Assembly: GCF_963666145.1 (NCBI RefSeq)
Contig: NZ_OY762614.1
Span: forward strand, 4,578,501 to 4,642,500
Length of the DNA: 64,000 nucleotides
Direction of reading: 5' to 3'
Source of the DNA: an uncultured Desulfobacter sp.
GTDB taxonomy: Bacteria; Desulfobacterota; Desulfobacteria; Desulfobacterales; Desulfobacteraceae
Below the pieces are notes generated by a model that was not told the origin of the DNA, ran no database searches, and saw nothing but the letters and a program-made list of their open reading frames with translations. Made by a program: the position numbers and the translations under genes. Each line of letters starts with the position of its first letter. Within the stretch, counting starts at the first letter, position 1. Below are positions 9,040 through 18,547 of the stretch, piece after piece.

Positions 9040-12000
9040 TGCCATACTAAACACTGCATCCAATGCCGTCACGGCCTATCAGGCCGCCATCAGTGTCACC
9101 GGCCAGAATATCGCCAACGCAGATAATGATGATTACAGTATCCAGTCCGTGGAGTTGTCCACCACATCCACCGTGAATGTGAGGGGACACATTTACGGCA
9201 CAGGGGCAACGGTTACTTCGGTTACCAATTCGGTAAATCAACTGCTTGAAAATACCCTGACGTCTGAATTGAGCACCCAGGCCGCCCTGGAGGAGGCTCA
9301 GATTTATATCGCTTCCATTGAAGATCTGTTTTCCGAAGACACGGATGACAGCCTGAATACCCTTTTGGATGTCTACTGGTCAGCCTGGGAGGATTTGAGC
9401 AACAATCCGTCGGGTGAAACCGAACAAAACGCGGTATATGATGCCGGTCTCAATCTCACAGAACGCATAAATGCCATTGAAGATGGGCTCTCTGACCTTA
9501 CCAACGACCTGACCGGCGAAATATCTTCCGCCATTACCGAAGTGAACAGCATCTCCGAACAGATCGCCGAGTTGAACCTGGCCATCATCACCGCTGAAAG
9601 CTCCGGCGGGAATGCCAATGATCTTGAGGATAGGCGCAACGGCCTGGTGGACGACCTTGGGGAACGCATTGATATTGATATCACCGTTAAAGAGGACGGG
9701 TCCTACCTGATCCTCTCCAATGGCCTGCCGCTGGTGGAGGACGGTATTTCATATAATTTAAGCATCAAGCAGGGCAGCGTCTACTGGACCGGAAAATCCG
9801 GAAACACCTATGACATTACCGATGATATATCCGGCGGTGCCATTGCCGGATGGCTTGAAATCAGAGATGCTGTTATTCCTCAGACCCAGGCAGAATTTGA
9901 TGAGCTTGCAGCCAACCTAATCTGGACTTTGAATTATCAGCATTCCCAGGGGGCAGGACAGACCTATTTTTCCGGTGCACTGGAGGGAACCTACGAGGCC
10001 GGGAAAAGCGGGACCTTTGATAGTTTGTACTACGGAGATGAGATCGACTACACCAAAGATTTTTCCATGGTGATTCAGGATGCCACGAACACCACCTCAG
10101 AATACCAGACCGCGACCGTGGATATGTCCATCTCCACATCCGACATTTCGAACATTACCGGGTCCGGAGAGGATAACAGCATTTATGAGTTAACCGTTAT
10201 TGATGAGGGAACCCTGGGAGAAAAGACTGTGGTGCAGTCCAGCGGATCACTTCTGGGTGGTGTTTCATACCAAAATTCCGGCATTGATGATGCGTTAGAT
10301 GCTGCACTTGCTAAACAGACCCTTACCATTACCAATGGTTCCAGTACCCAGTCCCTGGAGATTTCAGACAGTGGGGCCGGTGTCGTGCGGTCGGCCGCGG
10401 ACATTGCCGATGCGCTTTCACGTATAGATGGTATAGATGCCTATGCGTCCACAACTTCAGCCTATTTTGACATTTCCGGTATTGCGCCGGCCGACGGGGA
10501 TATCGTTGAATTTACACTGTCTGCCGACGGGGTGATGGCGGATGTCAGTTTTATTCGAGACGTGAGTGAAAACATTAACGAACAGTTTGAAGATGCACTT
10601 AAAGCTGCGGTGCAATCCATTAATGAAGCCAACCAGGACACAGATCTGGCTGTCGTGGACGGAAAGTCCATTGAAAGTGCGTCCGGTGCAACCATCGGCG
10701 TATATGATTTTAATGTTGCAGATTCAACTGTCGACACAGGAGACGTACTTTCCGTTTCCATGGATTCCAGTGGTTCAGAAACTCAATCTTTGACTGACAA
10801 TCCTGCCACAAGCGATGCCGTGGTTATAACCGGTTCCGTGACCATTATCATGGATCCGGGTATGGAAATCAGTTCGGATGAGAAATCTACTGCCGGGCTT
10901 TTCGGCCTCACTGGAAATTCTGGGTCGGCATCCAGCATGATTACCTTAGGCGGAGCCGGTGGGTATCAAGGTTTTGATGCCGGAAGCACCGTCTCCTTTT
11001 TCATAGACGAATTTTACATAGAATATGGCCCCATCGGCGTTGGGTTAACCGATACTGAACAGGCTGACCTTTTTGCAAGTGAAATAGAAAGTGATTTAGC
11101 AGCACTGGGTGCAGAAGGTTACCAAGTCATTCGAAATGGTGCATCTGTTACCATCTTAAAGACGGCTGACGAAGAAGATGACGCAGTTATTATTACCGGT
11201 TTTACCAATGACACCAATGATGCCATGTTAAGTGTCTCCACGGGTACAGGTGAAGGCTGCGAGGAGCCTGAAAATGACACTCTGGTTTTCCTGCTTTCCG
11301 GTTTATCTACAAAAGATTCGGCCACAGCCGTTACGTTCAGTGATCCTGCAATTATCTACTGGGAAATTTTGGACAGCAGGGGAAATGCTACCGGCGAAGA
11401 CGGATATGTCGAAATTGATGAATCCGGCGTGGTTCAAATCACTGAAGATGGAAAAACAACTTTAAGTTTTGACATATCCGACGGCACGCTTGTGGCCGGA
11501 AATACCCTTCGGATCAACACCGATGCCGACGGCCATGCCGATACACTTGAGGGGTCGGTTACAGGAAAAGCCGCAAGTGTCGATGATACGTATGAGTTTA
11601 CGGTGATTACCGGCGGCACGTTGCCGGATAATGAAGAAAATGTTGTGATCGAATGGAAGTCTGAAACCGATTCAGGCACCATTGAACTGGAAGGTAACGA
11701 GGATGAAAATTCCCAAATCATTGTGGAAGTGGATGGCATGACCATCGCATTTGACAGCGGCACGCTTGTGACCGGCGATGTCTTCTATGTCACCACGGAT
11801 GAAAATGGGAAAGCCGTGGCCGATGCCGCCGGAAATACCCTGCAATCCCTTTCGGACTGGCACTGGACCCTTGATTCCTTTGCCGATGAATTTAACCGGA
11901 GCGCAGGCGGGGTTACGGCTTCGGTCACACGGGCTAATACCATTAAATTTGATACCAATGATGACTATTGCGCCATTGAAAACGTAACCTGTTCTGGCAA

Positions 12001-12817
12001 TGACAACATTGACGAAGAAAATTTTGAAATCACGGTGTTAAACTACAGCGCCCTGGAGTTTGAAGCCGAAGGCCTTGAATTTAAGCGTTCAAACGGCACC
12101 TGGTCTGTTGTCAATGACCCTACGGGCAGCACCATTACCCTTATTCCGGAAGACGGTGATGATGACGGATTTCAGATTGATCTGGATGGAGACGGTGTAG
12201 GGGATATTGAAATCACCTTTGACCAGTCTGTGTCAGGTGACGGGTATATTCGCATGGATTTGGAATCCAGGGACGCGGATGATCTCTCCTACGCCTTTGC
12301 CGGCAATGAAGACGGGGACAGCGGCGTTGCCGCAGCCCTTGGCGTGAACACCTTTTTTACGGGAACGGATGCCGCCACCATCGGTGTTAATGATGTGGTG
12401 GCCGACGGCGATTTGCTGGCATCCGGTTTTCTGGATACCGAAACCTTTGAACTTGCCGCCGGCGATAACAGCAATGCCCTGGCCATGGCCGACACCCGCT
12501 ACGACAGTGTTGACATGAAGGCATATACCTATACCAGGGGAGAAGGGATGACGGTTACGGTTACCGCTACATCCTTGGATGATTACCAGGCCTATTTGGT
12601 CTCGACCATCGGGTCCCGGGCTGCCGGTATTAATTCTGCTTTGGAATATTCCGAAAGCCTGGTGTACCAGCTGACCGAGCAGCGGGACTCAACGTCCGCC
12701 GTGTCCCTGGATGAAGAAATGATTAACCTGACAGCCCAGCAGCAGGCCTATCTTGCCGCAACCAAGTTACTGACAACGGTGCAGGCAATGTTTGATGCCC
12801 TGCTTGCAACACGTTGA
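9026..12817 (+). CDS. flgK: Flagellar hook-associated protein 1 (FlgK), giant form
   Basis: 1263 residues, more than twice the 547 of the enterobacterial protein. I chose the ATG at 9026 (MSSLNAILNTASNAV) rather than upstream codons: it has gggggac before it and begins the conserved FlgK D0 helix (A-x-x-V-T-G-x-N-I-A-N-A). The C-terminus (D-E-E-M-I-N-L-T-A-Q-Q-Q-A-Y-L-A-A-T-K) is the canonical FlgK end. It forms the first hook-filament junction zone. The central ~850 residues are acidic, Gly/Thr-rich repeat modules with D-x-D-x-D-G motifs; one at about residues 970-1080 is also recognisable in FlgL. Translationally coupled to the upstream FlgN-like gene by a 14-bp overlap. Confidence 0.9.
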   Translation: MSSLNAILNTASNAVTAYQAAISVTGQNIANADNDDYSIQSVELSTTSTVNVRGHIYGTGATVTSVTNSVNQLLENTLTSELSTQAALEEAQIYIASIEDLFSEDTDDSLNTLLDVYWSAWEDLSNNPSGETEQNAVYDAGLNLTERINAIEDGLSDLTNDLTGEISSAITEVNSISEQIAELNLAIITAESSGGNANDLEDRRNGLVDDLGERIDIDITVKEDGSYLILSNGLPLVEDGISYNLSIKQGSVYWTGKSGNTYDITDDISGGAIAGWLEIRDAVIPQTQAEFDELAANLIWTLNYQHSQGAGQTYFSGALEGTYEAGKSGTFDSLYYGDEIDYTKDFSMVIQDATNTTSEYQTATVDMSISTSDISNITGSGEDNSIYELTVIDEGTLGEKTVVQSSGSLLGGVSYQNSGIDDALDAALAKQTLTITNGSSTQSLEISDSGAGVVRSAADIADALSRIDGIDAYASTTSAYFDISGIAPADGDIVEFTLSADGVMADVSFIRDVSENINEQFEDALKAAVQSINEANQDTDLAVVDGKSIESASGATIGVYDFNVADSTVDTGDVLSVSMDSSGSETQSLTDNPATSDAVVITGSVTIIMDPGMEISSDEKSTAGLFGLTGNSGSASSMITLGGAGGYQGFDAGSTVSFFIDEFYIEYGPIGVGLTDTEQADLFASEIESDLAALGAEGYQVIRNGASVTILKTADEEDDAVIITGFTNDTNDAMLSVSTGTGEGCEEPENDTLVFLLSGLSTKDSATAVTFSDPAIIYWEILDSRGNATGEDGYVEIDESGVVQITEDGKTTLSFDISDGTLVAGNTLRINTDADGHADTLEGSVTGKAASVDDTYEFTVITGGTLPDNEENVVIEWKSETDSGTIELEGNEDENSQIIVEVDGMTIAFDSGTLVTGDVFYVTTDENGKAVADAAGNTLQSLSDWHWTLDSFADEFNRSAGGVTASVTRANTIKFDTNDDYCAIENVTCSGNDNIDEENFEITVLNYSALEFEAEGLEFKRSNGTWSVVNDPTGSTITLIPEDGDDDGFQIDLDGDGVGDIEITFDQSVSGDGYIRMDLESRDADDLSYAFAGNEDGDSGVAAALGVNTFFTGTDAATIGVNDVVADGDLLASGFLDTETFELAAGDNSNALAMADTRYDSVDMKAYTYTRGEGMTVTVTATSLDDYQAYLVSTIGSRAAGINSALEYSESLVYQLTEQRDSTSAVSLDEEMINLTAQQQAYLAATKLLTTVQAMFDALLATR

Positions 12818-12848
12818 TCGATAAAACAGATCTTACAGGAGGTCTGCC

Positions 12849-14798
12849 ATGAGAGTTTCAACCATAAGCATTTACAAACAAGCTACATACCAGCTTGGAC
12901 GCCTTACCTCTGATTTAAACGAGGCCAATGAAACCGTATCCACCAATTTGAAAATCAGTTCAGCATCTGATGATCCGACTGGGATGAACCAGGTGCTCTC
13001 CATCAACTCGGAGCTGGCGGCATTGGACCAGTATCAGGTGAATGTGGACCAGGCCCAGAATGTGCTTACCACAGCGGAAACCGCCCTGGACGCCATGGCG
13101 GATCAATTGGCTGAAATGAAGCTTTTGGCCTCATCCATGGCCAATGCCTCTGCCTCTGAACAGCAGCGATCCAATGCTGCCGAAAGTATGCTGGTTTACC
13201 TGGATGGCCTTATGGACTTTGCCAATACAAACGCCTATGGCGGGTATGTGTTCGCCGGTGATGATAACCAGACAACGCCGTTTACCTATGACGATGATGA
13301 TAATCCCACCAGCGTCACTTACAACGGAAGCACCGACAGTGTAAACATCGGCATTTCTGAAAATACTACCATCTCTCTGAACTGCTGCGGCAGTGATATG
13401 TTTTATGAAGATGAGATAATAGTAGACACCACGAATAACCGGATCGTTTTCAGTGAAGACGCAGGTATGGGTCTGGACAATATTCTAACCATTGAGGCGA
13501 CAATCGCCAGCGGTACCTACAGTAAAGAGGAACTTGCTGATGTTGTGGCCCGGACATTGAGCAGGGCGTCCCAGGAGTATGGATACGGTGTCGTATATGA
13601 GGTGGAGTATGATGAGGCTGCCAACACCTTTTCCATGGGGACGGACGGCAGTAATACCTCCGTGACTGCAACCTTTGAAAACGTTGAGACCCAGACAGCT
13701 GACATTGCCAATTTTGAATCTGATGGTCAGGATTTTGATAACTTTGAAATTCAAATTATAAACGACGATGCACTGACCCATTATACACCGAATGACGGTT
13801 CGGAACCCATTACCTTGACTTATACTGCCAATGATACCTGGCAGGTCTCAAATGACCCGGGTTACGGACTTAATGCCGAAATAGGGGCAACCGGCGATAC
13901 CATTGAAATTGATGTGGATGACGATGGTGAGTTTGATCTTGTCATTGATTTGAACAAGACGCCCGAAGAGGGGACCACCATCTCCTTTGACATTACCCTG
14001 GGGTATGAAAATACAAGTATCCTGACGGATCTTGGGTTTGAGGCGCAAACCATAACAATTGCCCCGGTAACCGGCATTGCGCCGATGGCCGACACAATTA
14101 CCGTGGTGGCCGGTGGCAACGACGCCATTGATTTTACGGAGACCACAATGGATGGCGAAACCGGTGTACAATTGACAGCCACCATAGAGGCCGGTACTTA
14201 CGCGGATGCCCAATCCTATGCCGAGGCCGTGGAAGAGGCCCTTGAAAAAGCTTCTGCTGAAAACGGCAACCGGGTGAACTACTTGGTTGAATACGATGAA
14301 GACAGCAAAAGAATTACCATTAGTGAGGATCTTGATACCGGCCGCCGGCTCGAATCCTTTGAATTGCTTTTCTCGTCCGGCACCCACACCGACGCCAGTG
14401 CCGCATCAAATCTTGGGTTTGGCGACATAGATGTTTCCTCGGCGTCTGTGGAAGGCCAAACGGTCACCTGGAGTATCTGGAATACGGTGTTTGATTTTAA
14501 AGAAGCACTGGAGAATGAGGATGTAAACGGTATTGAGCGGGCAATGACCCGGCTGGAAAATCATTATAACAGTCTGACCTCACACATTTCAGCATTGGGG
14601 TCAATTTACAAGAGCACCACCACCACCGAAACCACCATTTCGGACTCGGATTTGACTTTGATCACCCAGCGCTCTACGGTTCGGGATGCGGATACCGTGG
14701 AGGCCATTATGAAGCTTAAATCGTCCCAGACTGTTTATGAAGCGGCATTAAGTTCGACATCTTCGGTAATGGGGGTAAGTCTGGTGGATTATCTGTGA
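12849..14798 (+). CDS. flgL: Flagellar hook-associated protein 3 (FlgL), enlarged
   Basis: 649 residues (about 317 in E. coli). The N-terminal helix MRVSTISIYKQATYQLG and the S-S-A-S-D-D-P-T-G-M motif at ~37-46 are diagnostic of the flagellin/FlgL family, and the C-terminal helix (L-K-S-S-Q-T-V-Y-E-A-A-L) is FlgL-like. It forms the second junction zone between hook and filament. The middle contains two copies of a ~95-residue module (nt ~13411-13680 and ~14087-14380) that is also in FliD, and one Trp-containing module (nt ~13739-14005) that is also in FlgK. RBS acaggaggtctgcc. Last gene of the hook run; an inverted repeat follows. Confidence 0.9.
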   Translation: MRVSTISIYKQATYQLGRLTSDLNEANETVSTNLKISSASDDPTGMNQVLSINSELAALDQYQVNVDQAQNVLTTAETALDAMADQLAEMKLLASSMANASASEQQRSNAAESMLVYLDGLMDFANTNAYGGYVFAGDDNQTTPFTYDDDDNPTSVTYNGSTDSVNIGISENTTISLNCCGSDMFYEDEIIVDTTNNRIVFSEDAGMGLDNILTIEATIASGTYSKEELADVVARTLSRASQEYGYGVVYEVEYDEAANTFSMGTDGSNTSVTATFENVETQTADIANFESDGQDFDNFEIQIINDDALTHYTPNDGSEPITLTYTANDTWQVSNDPGYGLNAEIGATGDTIEIDVDDDGEFDLVIDLNKTPEEGTTISFDITLGYENTSILTDLGFEAQTITIAPVTGIAPMADTITVVAGGNDAIDFTETTMDGETGVQLTATIEAGTYADAQSYAEAVEEALEKASAENGNRVNYLVEYDEDSKRITISEDLDTGRRLESFELLFSSGTHTDASAASNLGFGDIDVSSASVEGQTVTWSIWNTVFDFKEALENEDVNGIERAMTRLENHYNSLTSHISALGSIYKSTTTTETTISDSDLTLITQRSTVRDADTVEAIMKLKSSQTVYEAALSSTSSVMGVSLVDYL

Positions 14799-14824
14799 TA
14801 ATCTTTTTTTGTGAACCACGGAAA

Positions 14825-14875
14825 CCACGGAAAGACACGGAAACGAATTTCAATACTTTCCGTGTCTTTCGGTGG
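14825..14875. repeat. Dispersed CCACGGA-type inverted repeat, likely bidirectional terminator
   Basis: 19-bp arms (14825-14843 and 14857-14875) that pair with one mismatch around a 13-bp loop, lying between the convergent flgL and the minus-strand gene ending at 14877. An extra half-copy (gaaccacggaaa) precedes it. The arm sequence resembles that of the repeat at 20775-20824, which suggests a dispersed family. Confidence 0.75.
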
Positions 14876-14876
14876 T

Positions 14877-15518
14877 TTAGAATAAATATTTCCAGACTTT
14901 CCAGCCGACTTTTTCTTCACGCTGCCAGCCGGTGGGCGCCTGCATCAGGTTTTCCGGGTTCTGATTTTTCAAATCATTTATTTTTTTCTGCTTTTCCTGT
15001 TCCATCTGTTCCCAGGTGACGGTGGTGCGGTCAAATACTTTATGGTTTATGGCCGCGGCAATACGGTCCACCTTTTTGATCAGGTCGTCACTGTTTTTGG
15101 ATTGTTCAAAAAAAGCCATGTATTGCTTTTCAGCGGTGTCAAACACCTTGGCATCAATGCTGAAAGAACCGCCAAGACTCGTGATGGTGCCGTAAAGCAC
15201 ATATCGGGAGCCGGTTTTACGGGCAGCTTCATGGACCAGTTCACTGCCGGAAAAATCTTTTAATCCCGCCTCGACGGCTGCCATCTTTTGGGTCGGGATC
15301 ACAACCACTTTTTCAGGGTCGGTGAGCCGGGAATAGAACATGGTTGAGATACCTTGTTTAAGGTAGTCCAGATTCTTCTCCTGATCGGCGTTGATGTCAA
15401 AGGAAAGGACGGCAAGGGTTGCAGGGGTATTGGCAAGGACCGTGTATGGCAAGGCCAATCCGCTAAAAATAAAAACGGACATCACCGCTTTAATAAAAAA
15501 AGAATGTATTTTTTTCAT
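14877..15518 (-). CDS. Exported protein with CsgG/TolB-N-terminal-like fold
   Basis: 213 residues. The signal peptide is clear (MKKIHSFFIKAVMSVFIFSGLALPYTVLA, cleavage near residue 29). The mature part begins with an L-A-V-L-x-F strand, then an alternating helix/strand region containing G-x-x-x-x-x-Y-S-R-L and a G-S-R-Y-V-L-Y-G-T-I-T strand. This is the pattern of small periplasmic alpha/beta domains that build the N-terminus of TolB or the CsgG family, which usually recruit to outer-membrane complexes. It starts 11 bp after gatB (aggggaaatcaa before ATG), so it is probably cotranscribed. The protein ends W-K-V-W-K-Y-L-F right at the palindrome, so truncation of a longer ancestor is possible but unproved. 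Confidence 0.6.
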   Translation of the reverse strand: MKKIHSFFIKAVMSVFIFSGLALPYTVLANTPATLAVLSFDINADQEKNLDYLKQGISTMFYSRLTDPEKVVVIPTQKMAAVEAGLKDFSGSELVHEAARKTGSRYVLYGTITSLGGSFSIDAKVFDTAEKQYMAFFEQSKNSDDLIKKVDRIAAAINHKVFDRTTVTWEQMEQEKQKKINDLKNQNPENLMQAPTGWQREEKVGWKVWKYLF

Positions 15519-15529
15519 TTGATTTCCCC

Positions 15530-16954
15530 TTACAGTTTTGATTTGAGCATGGGCGTGACCACTTTGGGGTCTGCCTTGCCCCGGGTTTTTTTCATGACCT
15601 GCCCCATGAAAAAGCTGAACAGCTTGGTTTTTCCATCTTTGTAAGCTTGAACCTCATCCGGGTTTTCCTTGATGATTTCATCCACCATGGTTTCAAGTTC
15701 GCCCTGGTCCGATACCTGTTCAAGACCCTTTTCCTTGACGATGGATTCGGGGTCTTTGCCGGTTTCAACCATTAGTTCAAAGACCGTTTTGGCGGCATTG
15801 GCATTGATCCTGGAGGATTCTAAGAGGCCGAGCAGTTTTGAAAACCCATCGGCGTCAACAGGTGATTCATTGATCTCAATGCCCTTGGCGTTCAGCATGG
15901 CCATGAGCGTGGTCATGATCCAGTTGGCGGCCTGCTTGATGTTTTTCAGCGGCTTAATCGTTTTTTCAAAAAAGTTGGCCATGTCCAGGCTGGCGGTTAA
16001 CACACCGGCATCATATTCGGACAGGCTGTATTCCTCTATGAACCGTTGCTTTTTTTCATCGGGCAGTTCGGGCATGCTGGTGCGCACGTCCTGGATCCAG
16101 GCGTCGTCCACGATCAGGGGCACAAGGTCGGTATCAGGAAAGTATCTGTAATCGTGGGCCTCTTCCTTGCTGCGCATGGATGCGGTTCTGTTTTTGTTGG
16201 GATCCCACAGGCGGGTCTCCTGGATAACCTCTCCTCCCTCTTCAAGGACATAGGTCTGGCGCTGGATTTCGTAGAGGATGGCTTTTTCCACATTTTTAAA
16301 GGAGTTCAGGTTTTTAAGCTCGGTGCGGGTACCAAACGCTTCCTGGCCAACGGGCCGCAAAGAGATGTTGGCGTCACACCTGAATGAGCCCTGCTCCATG
16401 TTGCCGTCGCATACATCAATATATCTTAAAATGGCGTGCAGTTTTCTCAGGTAGGCCCCTGCCTGGGCTGCCGTGCGAAGGTCGGGTTCACTGACAATTT
16501 CAATGAGGGGAACCCCTGTTCTGTTCAGGTCCACCATGCTTTTACCCCGCAGGGGATCATGGATTAGTTTTCCGGCATCTTCTTCCATGTGAATGCGGGT
16601 GATGCCGATGCGTGTCTGCTGTTCGTCCACGTCAATATCCAAAAAGCCGTGTTCGGCAATGGGTTTAGCAAACTGGGAGATCTGGTAACCCTTGGGTAGG
16701 TCCGGGTAGAAATAGTTTTTTCTGTCAAACCGGCTTTCATGGTTGATGGTGCAGTTGGTGGCAAGACCGGCCTTAATGGCGAAGGTAACGGCTTTTTTAT
16801 TTAGTACCGGCAGAACTCCGGGCATGCCTGTGCACACCGGGCAGGTATTGGCGTTGGGGGCCTTGCCGAACGCGGTTGAACAGTTGCAGAATATTTTTGT
16901 TTTAGTTTTGAGCTGAGCGTGGACTTCTAATCCGATAACAGGTTCAAATGCCAT
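15530..16954 (-). CDS. gatB: Aspartyl/glutamyl-tRNA(Asn/Gln) amidotransferase subunit B
   Basis: 474 residues from the ATG at 16954 (MAFEPVIGLEVHAQL), the conserved GatB N-terminus; a 15-codon extension to 16999 lacks a ribosome binding site. Motifs: G-L-E-V-H at the start, the CxxC...CxxC zinc site (F-C-N-C-S ... C-P-V-C), the D-L-N-R-x-G-x-P-L-I-E-I-V-S-E-P-D signature and F-R-C-D-A-N-I-S. The C-terminal YqeY/GatB helical domain is complete. With GatA and GatC (not in this window) it transamidates misacylated Glu-tRNA(Gln) or Asp-tRNA(Asn). A good sigma-70 promoter lies 75 bp upstream. Confidence 0.95.
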   Translation of the reverse strand: MAFEPVIGLEVHAQLKTKTKIFCNCSTAFGKAPNANTCPVCTGMPGVLPVLNKKAVTFAIKAGLATNCTINHESRFDRKNYFYPDLPKGYQISQFAKPIAEHGFLDIDVDEQQTRIGITRIHMEEDAGKLIHDPLRGKSMVDLNRTGVPLIEIVSEPDLRTAAQAGAYLRKLHAILRYIDVCDGNMEQGSFRCDANISLRPVGQEAFGTRTELKNLNSFKNVEKAILYEIQRQTYVLEEGGEVIQETRLWDPNKNRTASMRSKEEAHDYRYFPDTDLVPLIVDDAWIQDVRTSMPELPDEKKQRFIEEYSLSEYDAGVLTASLDMANFFEKTIKPLKNIKQAANWIMTTLMAMLNAKGIEINESPVDADGFSKLLGLLESSRINANAAKTVFELMVETGKDPESIVKEKGLEQVSDQGELETMVDEIIKENPDEVQAYKDGKTKLFSFFMGQVMKKTRGKADPKVVTPMLKSKL

Positions 16955-17028
16955 GTGATGTTTGATTCCTTTGGGTGCCCGGCGCATGAAGACACCCATG
17001 CCCGGGGTTGAGTTCTTAACAGCCTTCC

Positions 17029-17057
17029 TTTATAACCTTGATATTTTTAATAATCAA
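17029..17057 (-). promoter_or_regulatory. Sigma-70 promoter for gatB
   Basis: On the minus strand TTGATT (17057-17052), a 17-bp spacer and TATAAA (17034-17029). It stands 75 bp upstream of the chosen gatB start. A CCTTGAT/ATCAAGG inverted repeat (17036-17042 / 17053-17059) overlaps the spacer and -35 and could be an operator. Confidence 0.6.
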
Positions 17058-17231
17058 GGGTACCTCTAATAATTGTTGGCCTGAAAAAAATGGTGAGATA
17101 CGCTGTATATAAAGGGAACTTTTACCTGAACCCTTAATTTTAGGGGCTTAATACTTGCAAAACAGCGTTTAACCCGTTAAAACAGGTACCTTTTTGCGGC
17201 GTTTCAGGGAGAATGATAAGGAACTTTTTCA

Positions 17232-17423
17232 ATGAAATTTTTTTTCTGTGTGATGGGCATGGTCATGATTGTGGAAGGGCTGCCCTATTTCATTTCGCCG
17301 CATAAAATGCGGGAGATGGTAATGATGATCCTGCAAATGCCCGAAAACGCTTTGAGGCGGTTCGGCTTTTTTATGATGCTGGCGGGACTTGCAGTGGTAT
17401 ACCTTGCCATGGAGATGAACTGA
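17232..17423 (+). CDS. DUF2065 (YjeT) family small membrane protein
   Basis: 63 residues with two hydrophobic helices (about 3-21 and 45-61) around a short amphipathic segment. The pattern G-M-V-M-I-x-E-G-L-P-Y-F-I-S-P then R-x-F-G-F-x-M-M-x-A-G-L is that of DUF2065/YjeT proteins, of unknown function, normally found next to housekeeping genes. The TGA overlaps the queA ATG (TGATG), so translation is coupled. The ATG at 17232 is preceded by ataaggaac. It is too conserved in layout to be a chance frame. Confidence 0.8.
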   Translation: MKFFFCVMGMVMIVEGLPYFISPHKMREMVMMILQMPENALRRFGFFMMLAGLAVVYLAMEMN

Positions 17424-18514
17424 TGTACAATTTGTCTGATTATTGTTATCATTTGCCCGAATCGTTGATTGCCCAAGCTCCCTGTGAACACAGAAGTATG
17501 TCCCGGCTCATGCATCTGGATCGTAAAACCCACGCGATCGGTCATCGCAGATTTTTTGACGTTGCTGATATGCTGCGCCCCGGCGATCTGCTGGTGGTCA
17601 ATGACACCCGGGTCGTTCCGGCACGGCTTTTGGGGTATAAGCCCACGGGGGGGCGCGTAGAGGTCCTTATTATTGATTACGCTGCCGGTATGAAGCACTT
17701 GGCCGAGACCGGGCAGTTTCAGTGCGATTGTCTGATTCGGGCCTCGCGAAGGCCGGAACCGGGTACGGTGCTCAATCTCGGTCAGGATATCAAGGCCACG
17801 GTTGTGGAACATCGGGAGCGGATCTCTGTGGTTTGTTTTGACGGCGGTCAGAACTTTTTATCCCAATTGAAAAAAGCCGGTAAAATGCCCCTGCCGCCTT
17901 ATATCAAACGTAATCAGGATCCGGGGCCCGAGAAAGGATCTCCGGCTCAAACAGATGAGCAACGGGACCGGCACGATTACCAGACGGTTTACGCAAACGC
18001 CGAAGGCGCTGTGGCCGCGCCCACGGCCGGGCTCCATTTTACAGAAGAACTGCTTGCCACGCTTGCGCAAAAAGGTGTGGAGGTGGCCCGGATTACCCTG
18101 CATGTGGGGTATGGCACCTTTGTTCCGGTGCGGGTCAAGGATATACGGGATCATCAGATTCACTCAGAATATTTTATTGTGGATGACCAGACGGCCCAAA
18201 AGATTAACCAGGCCCATGGCGAAGGTCGCAGGGTTGTTGCGGTGGGCACGACCTCCGTGCGGACCCTGGAGTTTTGCACCAATGATGACGGAATCATTTC
18301 TGCCGGACAAGGGCGGTGCGATCTCTTTATTTATCCCGGCTATCGCTTCAAATGCGTGGATGCCATGATTACCAATTTTCATCTGCCTGAATCCACCCTA
18401 CTCATGCTGATTTCCGCCTTTTACGACCGGGAGCGGATTTTGGATGCATATAATGTCGCCGTGGCTGAAAAATACCGGTTTTTCAGTTATGGTGATGCCA
18501 TGTTTATCGAGTGA
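17423..18514 (+). CDS. queA: S-adenosylmethionine:tRNA ribosyltransferase-isomerase
   Basis: 363 residues covering the QueA family end to end: the N-terminal Y-x-L-P-x-x-L-I-A-Q-x-P motif, L-L-V-V-N-D-T-R-V-x-P-A-R, P-L-P-P-Y-I, the A-A-P-T-A-G-L-H-F-T catalytic region and T-N-F-H-L-P-x-S-T-L-L-M-L. It transfers the ribosyl moiety of SAM to preQ1-modified tRNA, giving epoxyqueuosine. A short insertion (E-K-G-S-P-A-Q-T-D-E around residues 172-182) precedes the R-D-H-Y-Q-T-V-Y-A motif. It overlaps the upstream gene by one base and is followed 33 bp later by tgt, the preceding pathway step. Confidence 0.95.
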   Translation: MYNLSDYCYHLPESLIAQAPCEHRSMSRLMHLDRKTHAIGHRRFFDVADMLRPGDLLVVNDTRVVPARLLGYKPTGGRVEVLIIDYAAGMKHLAETGQFQCDCLIRASRRPEPGTVLNLGQDIKATVVEHRERISVVCFDGGQNFLSQLKKAGKMPLPPYIKRNQDPGPEKGSPAQTDEQRDRHDYQTVYANAEGAVAAPTAGLHFTEELLATLAQKGVEVARITLHVGYGTFVPVRVKDIRDHQIHSEYFIVDDQTAQKINQAHGEGRRVVAVGTTSVRTLEFCTNDDGIISAGQGRCDLFIYPGYRFKCVDAMITNFHLPESTLLMLISAFYDRERILDAYNVAVAEKYRFFSYGDAMFIE

Positions 18515-18547
18515 CGGTTACACAAATTTTCATAAAAGATATCAAAA

